DNA of 64,000 nt from Pseudomonas sp. WS 5079 (GCF_012985465.1 NZ_JAAQWN010000001.1:806001-870000); one strand, 5' to 3'. Shown: positions 48,106 to 57,232, counted from the stretch's first letter. The notes: generated from the letters alone by a model not told the origin. Numbers and translations are program-made.

Positions 48106-49113
48106 ATGAAATTCGCTACATCGTTTGCCGCCGTGGCGGCCCTCTCCCTGCTCGCCAGCAGCATCACCCTGGCCGCCGATGGCAAGACCTACAAAGTCGG
48201 CGCCGCCGTGTACGGCCTCAAGGGCCAGTTCATGCAGAACTGGGTGCGCGAGCTCAAGGAACATCCGGCAGTCAAGGACGGCACCGTGCAGTTGACCGTG
48301 TTCGACGGTAACTATGACGCACTGACCCAAAACAACCAGATCGAAAACATGGTCACCCAGCGCTATGACGCGATCCTGTTTGTACCCATCGACACCAAGG
48401 CCGGCGTCGGCACGGTGAAGCAGGCGATGTCCAATGATGTGGTGGTGATCGCCTCCAACACCAAGGTCGCCGATGCCAGCGTGCCGTACGTGGGCAACGA
48501 CGATGTCGAGGGCGGTCGCCTGCAGGCCCAGGCCATGGTCGACAAGCTCCAGGGCAAGGGCAATGTGGTGATCATCCAGGGCCCGATCGGCCAGTCGGCG
48601 CAGATCGACCGCGAAAAGGGCGAGCTGGAAGTGCTGGGCAAGCACCCCGGAATCAAGATCATCGAGAAAAAGACCGCCAACTGGGACCGCGCCCAGGCCC
48701 TGACCCTGACTGAAGACTGGCTGAACGCCCACCCCAAGGGCATCAACGGGGTGATCGCGCAAAACGACGACATGGCCCTGGGCGCCGTGCAGGCCCTCAA
48801 ATCCCATGGCCTGACCTCCAAGGAGGTGCCCGTCACCTCCATCGACGGCATGCCCGACGCCATCCAGGCGGCCAAAAGAGACGAAGTCACCACCTTCCTG
48901 CAAGACGCCCAGGCCCAGTCCCAGGGCGCACTGGACGTGGCCCTGCGGCAACTGGCGGGCAAGGACTACAAACCCAAGTCGGTGATCTGGGAGCGTTATG
49001 CCAAGGACGTGACCTGGGGCGACGGCACCGCGAAGAACTACATCCTGCCGTGGGTGCCGGTGACCAATGCCAATGCGGATGCGCTGTACCAGCAGGTCAG
49101 CGGTACTAAATAG
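48106..49113 (+). CDS. Periplasmic sugar/polyol-binding protein (RbsB-type)
   Basis: 335 residues. The signal peptide is MKFATSFAAVAALSLLASSI...LAADG. The type I periplasmic fold is recognised from YKVGAAVYGLKGQFMQNWVR, YDAILFVPIDTKAGVGTVKQ, GNVVIIQGPIGQSAQIDREK and AQNDDMALGAVQALKSHGLT. It delivers substrate to the RbsC-type permease. Context suggests a tetritol ligand such as threitol or erythritol, which is not shown by the sequence. Confidence 0.92.
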   Translation: MKFATSFAAVAALSLLASSITLAADGKTYKVGAAVYGLKGQFMQNWVRELKEHPAVKDGTVQLTVFDGNYDALTQNNQIENMVTQRYDAILFVPIDTKAGVGTVKQAMSNDVVVIASNTKVADASVPYVGNDDVEGGRLQAQAMVDKLQGKGNVVIIQGPIGQSAQIDREKGELEVLGKHPGIKIIEKKTANWDRAQALTLTEDWLNAHPKGINGVIAQNDDMALGAVQALKSHGLTSKEVPVTSIDGMPDAIQAAKRDEVTTFLQDAQAQSQGALDVALRQLAGKDYKPKSVIWERYAKDVTWGDGTAKNYILPWVPVTNANADALYQQVSGTK

Positions 49114-49140
49114 CAGTTCGACCTGTAAATGCTATCCAAA

Positions 49141-49230
49141 TGTGGGAGCGGGCTTGCTCGCGAAGGCGGTGGGTCAGCCAACTGATGTGTCAACTGACAC
49201 ACCGCCTTCGCGAGCAAGCCCGCTCCCACC
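49141..49230. repeat. REPIN (inverted REP pair), type 3
   Basis: Arms TGTGGGAGCGGGCTTGCTCG and CGAGCAAGCCCGCTCCCAC with inner CGAAGGCGGTG/CACCGCCTTCG. Nearly the same as the REPIN at 37620, including the TCAGCCAAC in the loop. It lies within the polyol operon between the importer and dehydrogenase genes. Confidence 0.92.
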
Positions 49231-49268
49231 TTTGAATCTCCAGCGACTGAGAGAATGGAGTTAAACCA

Positions 49269-50024
49269 ATGTCTGGATTCTGGAACCAAGCCTTCGACCT
49301 CACCGGCCGTTGCGCCGTGATCACCGGCGGGGCCGCCGGGATTGGCCTGGCGTGTGCCAGCCTGCTGGCAGAGCGTGGCGCGCGCGTAGCCCTGCTCGAC
49401 CGTGACCCAGCCGTGGTTGAAGTGGCAGCCAGCCTGGGCAGCGGGCATCTGGGCCTGGCCGTCGACCTGCGCCAGCTCGACCAGGTGCAAAGCAGCATCG
49501 ATTACGTGTTCGCGCACTTCAAGCGCCTGGATTATTTGGTCAACAGCGCCGGCGTGGTGATGCTCGACAAGGCCATCGATGTCAGCGAAAACGCCTGGGA
49601 CATCACCCTGGATATCAACCTCAAGGCCAGTTTTTTCGTGGCACAGGCCTGCGCCCGGCACATGCTCGCCCAGGGCAGCGGGCGCATCGTCAACCTGGCA
49701 TCCCAGGCGGCGGTGATCGGCCTGGATCGGCATGTGGCCTATTGCGCGAGCAAGGCCGCGATTGTCGGCATGACCAAGGTCCTGGCCATGGAATGGGCGC
49801 CGCACATCACTGTAAATGCCATCTCCCCCACCATCGTCGAAACCGCCCTGGGCAAGAAAGCCTGGGCCGGTGAAGTAGGTGAACGGGCCAAATTGCAGAT
49901 CCCGGCGGGCCGTTTTGCCCAGCCGGATGAAATCGCCGGGCTGGCGTTGTACCTGCTCAGCGACGCAGCCCAGATGATCACCGGCGCCAATATGGTGATC
50001 GACGGCGGCTACAGCATTCAGTAA
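49269..50024 (+). CDS. SDR-family polyol dehydrogenase (GolD/DthD-like, probable D-threitol dehydrogenase)
   Basis: 251 residues with GGAG before the ATG. SDR features are VITGGAAGIGLACASLLAER for NAD binding, the DRLDYLVNSAG-type region, and NLASQAAVIGLDRHVAYCAS leading to the YCASK catalytic pair; the end is GANMVIDGGYSIQ. The sequence resembles the GolD/DthD group that oxidises galactitol or D-threitol. In this operon the likely step is D-threitol to D-erythrulose, feeding the DhaK/DhaL kinase. Substrate is inferred from neighbours. Confidence 0.85.
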   Translation: MSGFWNQAFDLTGRCAVITGGAAGIGLACASLLAERGARVALLDRDPAVVEVAASLGSGHLGLAVDLRQLDQVQSSIDYVFAHFKRLDYLVNSAGVVMLDKAIDVSENAWDITLDINLKASFFVAQACARHMLAQGSGRIVNLASQAAVIGLDRHVAYCASKAAIVGMTKVLAMEWAPHITVNAISPTIVETALGKKAWAGEVGERAKLQIPAGRFAQPDEIAGLALYLLSDAAQMITGANMVIDGGYSIQ

Positions 50025-50050
50025 TCCATCTATTCGTCGTGAGGTCTGTC

Positions 50051-51166
50051 ATGTCCACCGCTACCGAACGTACCGCCGAACAACTCCACCCGGTAATCCC
50101 CAAGACCATGCAGGCCGTGGTTTGCCATGGCCCGGAAGACTATCGCCTGGAAACCGTCGATGTACCGACGCCAGGCCCCGACGAGATCCTGACCAAGGTC
50201 GAGCTGTGCGGCATCTGCATGGGCGATATCAAGACCTATCGCGGCGCACCGTCGTTCTGGGGCGACGCCGAGCAGCCGCGCTACGTCAAGCCGCCGATGA
50301 TTCCCGGGCATGAGTTTGTATGCCGCGTGGTCGCCCTGGGCCCCGGCGCCGAGAAGCGTGGGGTGAAGGTCGGCGACCGGGTGATTTCCGAGCAGATCGT
50401 GCCGTGCTGGGGCTGCCGCTTCTGCAACCACGGCCAGTACTGGATGTGCCAGAAACACGATCTCTACGGCTTCCAGAACAACGTCCAGGGCGCCATGGCC
50501 CAGTACATGATTTTCACCAAGGAAGGCATCATCCACCAGGTGCCCGACTCCATCGCGCCAGACGAAGCGATCCTCATCGAACCCCTGGCCTGCTCGCTGC
50601 ACGCGGCGGAACGGGCCAATGTGGATTTCGACGACGTGGTGGTAGTCGCCGGCGCCGGCACCCTGGGCCTGGGGATCATCGGCGCGGTGCGCATGCGCAA
50701 CCCCAAACGCCTGATCGTGCTCGACATGAAACCCGAACGCGCCGAACTGGCCCTGCGCATGGGTGCCGACGAAGTCTGGAACCCGGCCGAGGTCGATGTA
50801 CTGGCGAAAATCCGCGAAATCACCGACGGTTATGGCTGCGATATCTATATCGAAGCCACCGGGCACCACAAGGCGGTGAACCAGGGCCTGGCGATGCTGC
50901 GCAAGCTGGGGCGCTTCGTCGAATTCAGCGTATTCAACGACGAGGCCACGGTAGATTGGTCGATCATTGGCGACCGCAAGGAACTGGACGTACTCGGCTC
51001 ACACCTAGGCCCGTACATGTACCCACGGGCCATCGACTTTATCGGCAAGCGCAAGATCGACATGCGCGACGTGGTCACCCACAAGTTTGCGCTGGCGGAC
51101 TTCAAGGAGGCGTTTGCGGTGATGGAGCGTGGGGACAAGTCCTTGAAGGTTGTGCTCGAACCCTAA
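50051..51166 (+). CDS. Zinc-dependent alcohol dehydrogenase, probable erythritol/L-threitol dehydrogenase
   Basis: 371 residues from the ATG at 50051, with GAGGT upstream; the GTG at 50039 is part of that ribosome site. MDR features are the catalytic zinc region VELCGICMGDIKTYRG and PPMIPGHEFVCRVVALGPGA, the structural zinc cysteines in IVPCWGCRFCNHGQYWMCQK, and the nucleotide fold VVVAGAGTLGLGIIGAV. It looks like the EltD type found with DhaK-type erythrulose kinases. Oxidation of erythritol or L-threitol would give L-erythrulose. Substrate is inferred. Confidence 0.85.
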   Translation: MSTATERTAEQLHPVIPKTMQAVVCHGPEDYRLETVDVPTPGPDEILTKVELCGICMGDIKTYRGAPSFWGDAEQPRYVKPPMIPGHEFVCRVVALGPGAEKRGVKVGDRVISEQIVPCWGCRFCNHGQYWMCQKHDLYGFQNNVQGAMAQYMIFTKEGIIHQVPDSIAPDEAILIEPLACSLHAAERANVDFDDVVVVAGAGTLGLGIIGAVRMRNPKRLIVLDMKPERAELALRMGADEVWNPAEVDVLAKIREITDGYGCDIYIEATGHHKAVNQGLAMLRKLGRFVEFSVFNDEATVDWSIIGDRKELDVLGSHLGPYMYPRAIDFIGKRKIDMRDVVTHKFALADFKEAFAVMERGDKSLKVVLEP

Positions 51167-51186
51167 AACACCCCAACCGCTTTTTA

Positions 51187-51288
51187 CTGTAGGAGCGAGC
51201 TTGCTCGCGAAAAACCTGAGGGCGACGCACTCATCCAGGTAGCCCGCGTTAGCGTTAACGTTTTTCGCGAGCAAGCTCGCTCCTACAG
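51187..51288. repeat. REPIN (inverted REP pair), type 3 variant
   Basis: Arms CTGTAGGAGCGAGCTTGCTC and GAGCAAGCTCGCTCCTACAG with inner GCGAAAAAC/GTTTTTCGC. It lies between the alcohol dehydrogenase and dhaK-type genes. Confidence 0.92.
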
Positions 51289-51322
51289 TTAGTTGCTCAC
51301 AACAAGAACAGGAACCCGCGTT

Positions 51323-52324
51323 ATGAATCGAGTCATCAACGATCCGGACCAAGTGGTCGAAGACATGCTGCGCGGCATTCTGGTCGCCCACCCGGAGCTG
51401 CGCCAAAGCGACAGCAACCCCCGCGTGATCAGCAAGGCCAAGCCCTCCGGCCAGGGCCGCGTAGGTATCGTCACCGGCGGCGGTTCCGGCCATGAGCCGG
51501 CGTTTCTCGGCTATGTCGGCCCCGGCCTGGTGGACGCGGTGGCCGTCGGCGAAATCTTCTCCTCACCCACCGCCAAGAGTTTTTTCGATGCGTTTCGCGT
51601 CGCTGATCACGGTGCCGGAGTGGCCTGCCTGTACGGCAACTATGCCGGCGACAACATGAACGTGAAGCTGGCAATGAAAATGGCCGCCAGCAAAGACATG
51701 CGGATCCGCACCGTGGTCGCCAACGATGACGTGGCGTCGGCGCCCAAGGCCGATATCGCCAAGCGGCGCGGGGTGGCCGGGGAAATCTTCATGTGGAAAA
51801 TCGGCGGGGCCGCCGCCGAGCAGCACTATGACCTGGACGGGGTGATCCGCGTCGCGCAGAAGGCGGTCGATCACTGCCGCTCCATCGGCATCGGCCTGAC
51901 GCCCTGCACCATTGCAGCGGTGGGCAAGCCGAACTTCCAGATCCCGGACGGCCAGATGGAGTTGGGTATCGGCCACCACGGCGAACCCGGGATCGAGGTG
52001 ATCCCGATCGAATCCGCGGCGGCCATGGCTCAACGCATGCTGGCACCGATCCTCGCCGACCGCGATTTCAGCCAGGATGACAGCGTGGTGGTGCTGGTCT
52101 CGGGCCTGGGCGCGACGCCGGTGATGGAGCTGTACATCTTCTACGCCGAAGTCGAAAGCCAGCTCAAGGCCAAGGGCCTGAAGATCCATCGCTGCTACGT
52201 CGGCAACTACTTCACCTCCCTGGAAATGATGGGCGTGACCCTGACCCTGCTGGGCCTGGATGCCGAGCTGAAAACCCTGATCGACCAACCTTGCCGCTCC
52301 ATCGGCATGACCCAGGCGGAATAA
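51323..52324 (+). CDS. dhaK: DhaK-type kinase subunit (dihydroxyacetone/erythrulose binding)
   Basis: 333 residues from the ATG at 51323, preceded by AGGAA. DhaK signatures are VGIVTGGGSGHEPAFLGYVG, NYAGDNMNVKLAMKMA and MELGIGHHGEPGIEVIP, the last holding the histidine that binds the keto-sugar covalently. The partner DhaL follows three bases later. No DhaM or other PTS component is nearby, so the pair probably uses ATP. In this polyol cluster the substrate is likely D-erythrulose (DerK role) rather than dihydroxyacetone. Confidence 0.9.
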   Translation: MNRVINDPDQVVEDMLRGILVAHPELRQSDSNPRVISKAKPSGQGRVGIVTGGGSGHEPAFLGYVGPGLVDAVAVGEIFSSPTAKSFFDAFRVADHGAGVACLYGNYAGDNMNVKLAMKMAASKDMRIRTVVANDDVASAPKADIAKRRGVAGEIFMWKIGGAAAEQHYDLDGVIRVAQKAVDHCRSIGIGLTPCTIAAVGKPNFQIPDGQMELGIGHHGEPGIEVIPIESAAAMAQRMLAPILADRDFSQDDSVVVLVSGLGATPVMELYIFYAEVESQLKAKGLKIHRCYVGNYFTSLEMMGVTLTLLGLDAELKTLIDQPCRSIGMTQAE

Positions 52325-52327
52325 ACC

Positions 52328-52975
52328 ATGAGCCAGCATTTTTCCACCCACGACGGCAGCGCGATTGTCACCGACCTGGTCAGCGTGATCGTCGCCAACC
52401 GTGAATACCTCAGCGAAGTTGACGGCGCGATTGGCGATGGCGACCACGGCATCAACATGGCCAAGGGCTTTGCCCATTGCGGCCGTACGATCGAAGGCCG
52501 GCAACTGACCCTGGCCGAGGCCCTGGATGAACTGACCCTGAGCCTGATGGAAGGCATCGGCGGCTCCATGGGCCCGCTGTATGGCAGCCTGTTTATCGGC
52601 ATGGCCGACGAGGTGCGTGGCAGCGACAACATCGACGCCGCCACCTTCGCCCATCTGCTGCGCGGTGGCCTGACTTCATTGCAGGACATCACCGAAGCCG
52701 GCGTCGGCGATAAGTGCCTGATGGACACCTTGATCCCGGCGGTGGAGGCGTTTGAGCGGGCGCAAACGGCGGGTGCGTCCTTCAGCGACGCCCTGGACGC
52801 GATGAAAAGCGCTGCCTCCCAGGGCCGCGATTCGACCAAGGACCTGGTGGCCAGGATCGGCCGGGCCAGCCGCCTGGGCGAACGCTCGCTGGGGGTGCTG
52901 GATGCCGGGGCGGTGTCCTGCTGCCTGGTCCTCACACAACTGGCAGACTCGATCCAGCCGCGCCTGGCTCGGTAG
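52328..52975 (+). CDS. dhaL: DhaL-type nucleotide-binding kinase subunit
   Basis: 215 residues. The Mg-nucleotide site DGAIGDGDHGINMAKGF carries the conserved aspartates, and LMEGIGGSMGPLYGSLFIGM and GDKCLMDTLIPAVEAFERA are typical of DhaL. It forms the kinase with the DhaK-type subunit just upstream. Its TAG stop is part of a REP palindrome whose other arm supplies the stop of the convergent LysR gene. Confidence 0.92.
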   Translation: MSQHFSTHDGSAIVTDLVSVIVANREYLSEVDGAIGDGDHGINMAKGFAHCGRTIEGRQLTLAEALDELTLSLMEGIGGSMGPLYGSLFIGMADEVRGSDNIDAATFAHLLRGGLTSLQDITEAGVGDKCLMDTLIPAVEAFERAQTAGASFSDALDAMKSAASQGRDSTKDLVARIGRASRLGERSLGVLDAGAVSCCLVLTQLADSIQPRLAR

Positions 52976-53011
52976 GAACCGGATTGCCGTCGCCGGCAAG
53001 CCGGCGCCTAC
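52972..53011. repeat. Degenerate REP hairpin shared by two convergent stop codons
   Basis: GTAGGAACCGGATTGCCG and CGGCAAGCCGGCGCCTAC are the arms. TAG at 52973-52975 ends the dhaL-type gene on the plus strand, and CTA at 53008-53010 is the TAG stop of the LysR gene on the minus strand. Confidence 0.85.
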
Positions 53012-53883
53012 GGGGTGGGGTTTTGCTTGATGTGCTGGATGTACCGCGCCACCGCCGGGGCTTTTTCAAAGCGCCGGTAAATCAGCGACAGCCACGATGA
53101 TGCATCGCTGCCCTGGAGGGTGCGGTAGTGCACACCCGGCAGGCTGACATGCCCCACCACCGACTCCGGCACCACCGCCACGCCCTGCCCCAGCGACACC
53201 AGGGCAATCACCGCCACCAGGCCGCCCGGCTGCGGTCCCAGGCGCGGGGCATAGCCGCCTTGTGCGGCCACCTGCAAGGTGCCGCTGATTTGCTCGGGCA
53301 GGATGAAGGTCTCGTTCTGCAAGTGCGCGCAGGTGATCGCCTTCAACCCCAGCAGCCACGAGCCCTGGGGCAGCGCCAGGACAAAACCCTCACTGCCCAG
53401 GCGCAGCGCCTCCACACCGTCGGGCAAGGTCAAGGGTGAGCGAATGTAGCCAATGTCGTAGCGCCCTTCGGCCACCAGCCCCGGCAACAGAGCCATGGGG
53501 CTTTCCCGCACGCTGAGGCTGACATCGGCAAACTGCGCGCAAAACCCCTGCACCTGGCGTTGCAATACCCCGGAATACACCGCCGACGCCACATAGCCCA
53601 ATTCGATATGACCGATCTCGCCACGCCCGGCGCGTTGGGCATTGCGCTGGGCGAACTCGAACTGGCGCACGGTGCTTTCGGCTTCACCCAGCAACGCGCT
53701 GCCCGCCTCGGTCAGGCTCACGTCACGCTGGCGCCGGATAAACAGGCGCGTGCCCAGGGCACGTTCCATATCCTGGATCTGCCGGCTCAAGGTCGGCGGG
53801 GCAATATCCAGTTGCTCGGCGGCACGCGTGAAATTGCGGTGCCGGGCAACGGCCAGGAAGTAGCGGAAATGACGTATTTCCAT
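53008..53883 (-). CDS. LysR-family transcriptional regulator
   Basis: 291 residues. The N-terminal winged HTH is MEIRHFRYFLAVARHRNFTR, AAEQLDIAPPTLSRQIQDME, and the effector domain follows (IGHIELGYVASAVYSGVLQR, IALVSLGQGVAVVPESV). It diverges from the MFS pump gene with 150 bases between starts, so it probably regulates that pump. No strong ribosome site is seen before the ATG at 53883. Confidence 0.92.
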   Translation of the reverse strand: MEIRHFRYFLAVARHRNFTRAAEQLDIAPPTLSRQIQDMERALGTRLFIRRQRDVSLTEAGSALLGEAESTVRQFEFAQRNAQRAGRGEIGHIELGYVASAVYSGVLQRQVQGFCAQFADVSLSVRESPMALLPGLVAEGRYDIGYIRSPLTLPDGVEALRLGSEGFVLALPQGSWLLGLKAITCAHLQNETFILPEQISGTLQVAAQGGYAPRLGPQPGGLVAVIALVSLGQGVAVVPESVVGHVSLPGVHYRTLQGSDASSWLSLIYRRFEKAPAVARYIQHIKQNPTP

Positions 53884-54033
53884 ACAAGGATTAGCTCAAA
53901 GGTAATGATGTGCTTGGCTTCGGCTAACAGAACCACCGGAAGTTGACGTTAAGCTCAGGGGACGCCCACAGTAGAGAACCCCCATGATGCCCGTCAAATC
54001 CAGCTTGCCTGTTGCCTGCCAGGTAATCACGCC

Positions 54034-55560
54034 ATGAGTCGGGTCAGCCCACGCCTTACCCTGTTGACCGCCTCCGGGGTCTGTTCGCTGATTGTCCTCG
54101 ACACCAACATCGTCGCGGTGACCCTGCCGACCATTGCCCGCGACCTGGGCGCCAATTTCGCCGATATCGAATGGGTGGTCAGCGCCTATATGCTGGCCTT
54201 CGCCGCCCTGCTGTTGCCGGCCGGGAGCATTGCCGACCGCTTCGGTCGCAAGAAGACCCTGGTGTGGGGCCTGGGTATTTTTATCCTCGCCTCCCTGGGC
54301 TGTGGCGCTGCGCCCAGCGTGCTGCTGCTGGATATTGCCCGCGCCGTGAAGGGTGTCGGAGCCGCACTGCTGCTGACCTCGGCCCTGGCTTCCATCGGCC
54401 ATGCCTTTCACGATGAGCTGGAACGGGCCAAGGCCTGGGCGTTCTGGGGGGCCTGCATGGGCGTGGCGATGACCGCCGCCCCAACCCTCGGCGGCCTGAT
54501 TACCCATTACATGGGCTGGCGCTGGATTTTCTACCTCAACCTGCCGGTGGGCCTGGCGTTGCTGGCGCTGGTCCTGCATGCCATCCCGGAATCGCGCGAC
54601 AGTCAATCGGCGCGCCTCGACCCTTGGGGCAGCCTGACCTTCAGCGCCAGCCTGCTGTGCCTGATCTGGGGCCTGATCGAAGCCAACCGGATCGGCTGGG
54701 ACAACCCACTGACCTATGCGCGGCTGCTCGGCGGTGCGTTCCTGCTGGGCCTGTTTGTGCTGGTGGAACGTGTGCAGCGCCGGCCAATGGTGGACCTGCA
54801 ACTGTTCCAGTACCCGCGATTTATCGGCGCTCTGCTGGGGATGTTTGCCTACGCCGGGTGCGCCCAGGTGATGATGACGCTGCTGCCGTTCTACCTGCAA
54901 AACGGCCTGGAGTTTTCTGCGATTGCCTCGGGCCTGGGAATGCTGCCGTTTGCCCTGACCATGCTGATCTGCCCGCGTATCGGCGCACGCCTGGCCAACC
55001 GCTTCGCCCCCGCGACCATGATGGCAACCGGGCTGGCCCTGGTGGGCTGCGGCAACCTGTTCAGCGCCTGGGCGGTCAGTGTCGGCGGTTACCTGCCGTT
55101 CGCCCTGGCGATAGCCGTGACCGGCGCCGGTGCCGGCCTGCTCAATGGCGACACCCAGAAAAACATCATGGCCTGCGTACCGAGGGACCGTGCGGGCATG
55201 GCCTCGGGCATGAGTACCACCATGCGTTTCAGCGCGATCATGTTGGCGATTGGGGTGTATGGCGCGCTGCTGGCCAGCCATAGCGAGCATCTGCTGCACA
55301 CCAGCCTCGGCGCGCAATGGCAGGCCCAGATACCGGGGATTGCCTCGCGGGTAGTGGCCGGGGATATGCCAGCAGCCATGGCACTGCTGCCGGAATCGGC
55401 GCAGGGGCCGGTGCAACCCTTGGCATGGCAGGCATTTGTCGGTGGGTTTGGCAGGGTGTTGTGGGTGGCGGGGCTATTGAGCCTGCTGGGAGCGCTGGTA
55501 GTAGGCCTGTTGATGAGGCATCCGATTCCACTGATGCAGCCCGTAGCCCCAGTCAAGTGA
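54034..55560 (+). CDS. MFS drug/solute exporter, 14-segment DHA2 (EmrB/QacA) type
   Basis: 508 residues with about 14 membrane segments. Motifs include LDTNIVAVTLPTIARDLGAN (motif D1), GSIADRFGRKKTLVWGLGIF (motif A) and GVAMTAAPTLGGLITHYMGW (motif C). Such proteins expel drugs or metabolites by proton antiport in the inner membrane. No EmrA-type partner is adjacent. It diverges from the LysR gene at 53883; its stop overlaps the end of the convergent LysE-type gene by eight bases. Confidence 0.92.
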   Translation: MSRVSPRLTLLTASGVCSLIVLDTNIVAVTLPTIARDLGANFADIEWVVSAYMLAFAALLLPAGSIADRFGRKKTLVWGLGIFILASLGCGAAPSVLLLDIARAVKGVGAALLLTSALASIGHAFHDELERAKAWAFWGACMGVAMTAAPTLGGLITHYMGWRWIFYLNLPVGLALLALVLHAIPESRDSQSARLDPWGSLTFSASLLCLIWGLIEANRIGWDNPLTYARLLGGAFLLGLFVLVERVQRRPMVDLQLFQYPRFIGALLGMFAYAGCAQVMMTLLPFYLQNGLEFSAIASGLGMLPFALTMLICPRIGARLANRFAPATMMATGLALVGCGNLFSAWAVSVGGYLPFALAIAVTGAGAGLLNGDTQKNIMACVPRDRAGMASGMSTTMRFSAIMLAIGVYGALLASHSEHLLHTSLGAQWQAQIPGIASRVVAGDMPAAMALLPESAQGPVQPLAWQAFVGGFGRVLWVAGLLSLLGALVVGLLMRHPIPLMQPVAPVK

Positions 55561-56158
55561 GCGTCAGCAAGATCCCGAAGCTCACCAGCAATGCGCCAAA
55601 AATCCGGTCGATCCACTGTCGTGCGGCCAATAACCTGGCGCGCACCGCCCCGGCGGAGAAGCACAGTGCGACGAGGCTGAACCACACCACATGTGCTCCA
55701 GCGATAAATAGCCCGTACCCGATTTGTGTCGTCACAGCGGTGTCCGGCCGTACGACTCCCATGAACAGACTGACGATGAAGATCGATGTCTTAGGATTCA
55801 ACGCATTTGTGAGAAATCCCGTACGCAGCGCTCCCAGATCAGACATGGCGGGCGGTGGCGCATCCGACGGTTCAGTGGCCGGCCCGGAGCGAAGCATCTT
55901 GATGCCCAAGTAGACGAGATAGGCCGCTCCAGCCAGCTTCAACACATTGAACAACCAAGGCGTTTGTTGCAGCACCAAGCCCAATCCGAGCAGCGTGTAG
56001 CACACGTGAACAAGCACCCCTAGGCCAATTCCGACAGCGGTGAGCACGCCCGCCCTTCGAGACAGGAGCAATCCGTTGCGAGACACCATGGCGAAATCCG
56101 GCCCTGGACTGATGCACGCCAGTAGTGTGATGGTGATTACCGCTATCCATTCGCCCAT
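55553..56158 (-). CDS. LysE/RhtB-family amino acid exporter
   Basis: 201 residues, about six membrane segments. Signatures are LLACISPGPDFAMVSRNGLL near the N-terminus and RTGFLTNALNPKTSIFIVSL in the middle, both typical of the family. AAAGGG precedes the ATG at 56158. It diverges from a LysR gene starting near 56225, an arrangement like LysG/LysE, suggesting that regulator controls export of an amino acid. Confidence 0.92.
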   Translation of the reverse strand: MGEWIAVITITLLACISPGPDFAMVSRNGLLLSRRAGVLTAVGIGLGVLVHVCYTLLGLGLVLQQTPWLFNVLKLAGAAYLVYLGIKMLRSGPATEPSDAPPPAMSDLGALRTGFLTNALNPKTSIFIVSLFMGVVRPDTAVTTQIGYGLFIAGAHVVWFSLVALCFSAGAVRARLLAARQWIDRIFGALLVSFGILLTLT

Positions 56159-56224
56159 GCTGTACCCTTTGAATTCTTGGTGGTGTAGGGCAATATTTAC
56201 AGATCCTATGCCTTGGTAAAAACG

Positions 56225-57142
56225 ATGATTTCTGAAGAAAATGGTGACTACAACTCACTGACTTCTGAGACTCGCATGCCGTCTCTGCTGGCATTGCGCT
56301 GCTTCGAATCAGCCGCACGCCTGGAAAACTTCGCCCGCGCAGCTGACGAGTTGCACCTGACACCGGGGGCCATCAGCCGCGCAGTGCGCCTGCTTGAGGA
56401 GGATTTGGGCGTCGACCTGTTCGAGCGGCGTGGTCGCAGGGTGTTTTTAACCGATGCCGGAAGACGCCTGGCAAAAGCCACCAGTGAGGGGCTGGGGTTG
56501 ATGACCCAGGCCGTTCGCGAGATACGCACCGACGCCCGCCGAGCTCGCCAGCTCGTCCTGTCCTGCGAGCCCACGCTGTTGATGCGCTGGTTGATCCCTC
56601 GCTGGAGCGACTTCCAGACCCTTCACCCAGGCCTGGACATTCACCTGGTTGCTGGCGGCGGCCCCTTCTCATTCAACCAGGGTATCGACCTGGCCATCCG
56701 GCGCGACGATTTTCCCTGTCCTCCCGGCTACCATACCGAGACGCTATTCCCAGAGCAGGTCGGCCCCGTATGCCGGCCAGAAAAGGCAGATCAGTGGTTT
56801 GGCAAAAATCGCAAATCCCTGCTCCCCTCTGCCCCGCTACTGCAAACAGCTAGCCGGCCCACGGCTTGGCACGAATGGGCTTACGCAAAGCAACTGCCTG
56901 CTCCAGAAATGGAAATGCAATCTTTCGAGCACTTCTATTTCAGCATCCAGGCCGCCGTTGCAGGCCTTGGGGTAGCCATCGGCCCATGGCACCTGGTGCG
57001 CGACGATATCCAAAGCGGTGTGTTAGCCGCGCCATTGGGCTTTGTTGAAGATGGCTCGCGGTACTGCCTGCTATCGCCTACAGCGCCAAGGCCGGGTAGC
57101 GTGGAGATGGCGCTACTTGAATGGTTGCAAACTGTGGGGTGA
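56225..57142 (+). CDS. LysR-family regulator, GcvA-like
   Basis: 305 residues if started at the ATG at 56225; an ATG at 56276 (MPSLLALRCFESAARLENFA) gives 288 residues and the more usual N-terminus, so the start is uncertain. The HTH is FARAADELHLTPGAISRAVR, LLEEDLGVDLFERRGRRVFL, and the effector domain has VAGLGVAIGPWHLVRDDI. This GcvA-like group regulates amino acid genes. It diverges from the LysE-type exporter. Confidence 0.9.
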   Translation: MISEENGDYNSLTSETRMPSLLALRCFESAARLENFARAADELHLTPGAISRAVRLLEEDLGVDLFERRGRRVFLTDAGRRLAKATSEGLGLMTQAVREIRTDARRARQLVLSCEPTLLMRWLIPRWSDFQTLHPGLDIHLVAGGGPFSFNQGIDLAIRRDDFPCPPGYHTETLFPEQVGPVCRPEKADQWFGKNRKSLLPSAPLLQTASRPTAWHEWAYAKQLPAPEMEMQSFEHFYFSIQAAVAGLGVAIGPWHLVRDDIQSGVLAAPLGFVEDGSRYCLLSPTAPRPGSVEMALLEWLQTVG

Positions 57143-57232
57143 GATGTCTGGGTGTTCAGTCATACCCCGGCGAACTAGCCAACTTGCCGAACGCGAAGCC
57201 CCTAAATAACAGGCGATAGAAAAGGACATACC

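Noticed and set aside
53896..55416. 506-codon minus-strand open frame opposite the MFS pump
   Set aside because: Shadow frame of the same low-complexity type; the plus-strand protein shows MFS motifs A, C and D1.
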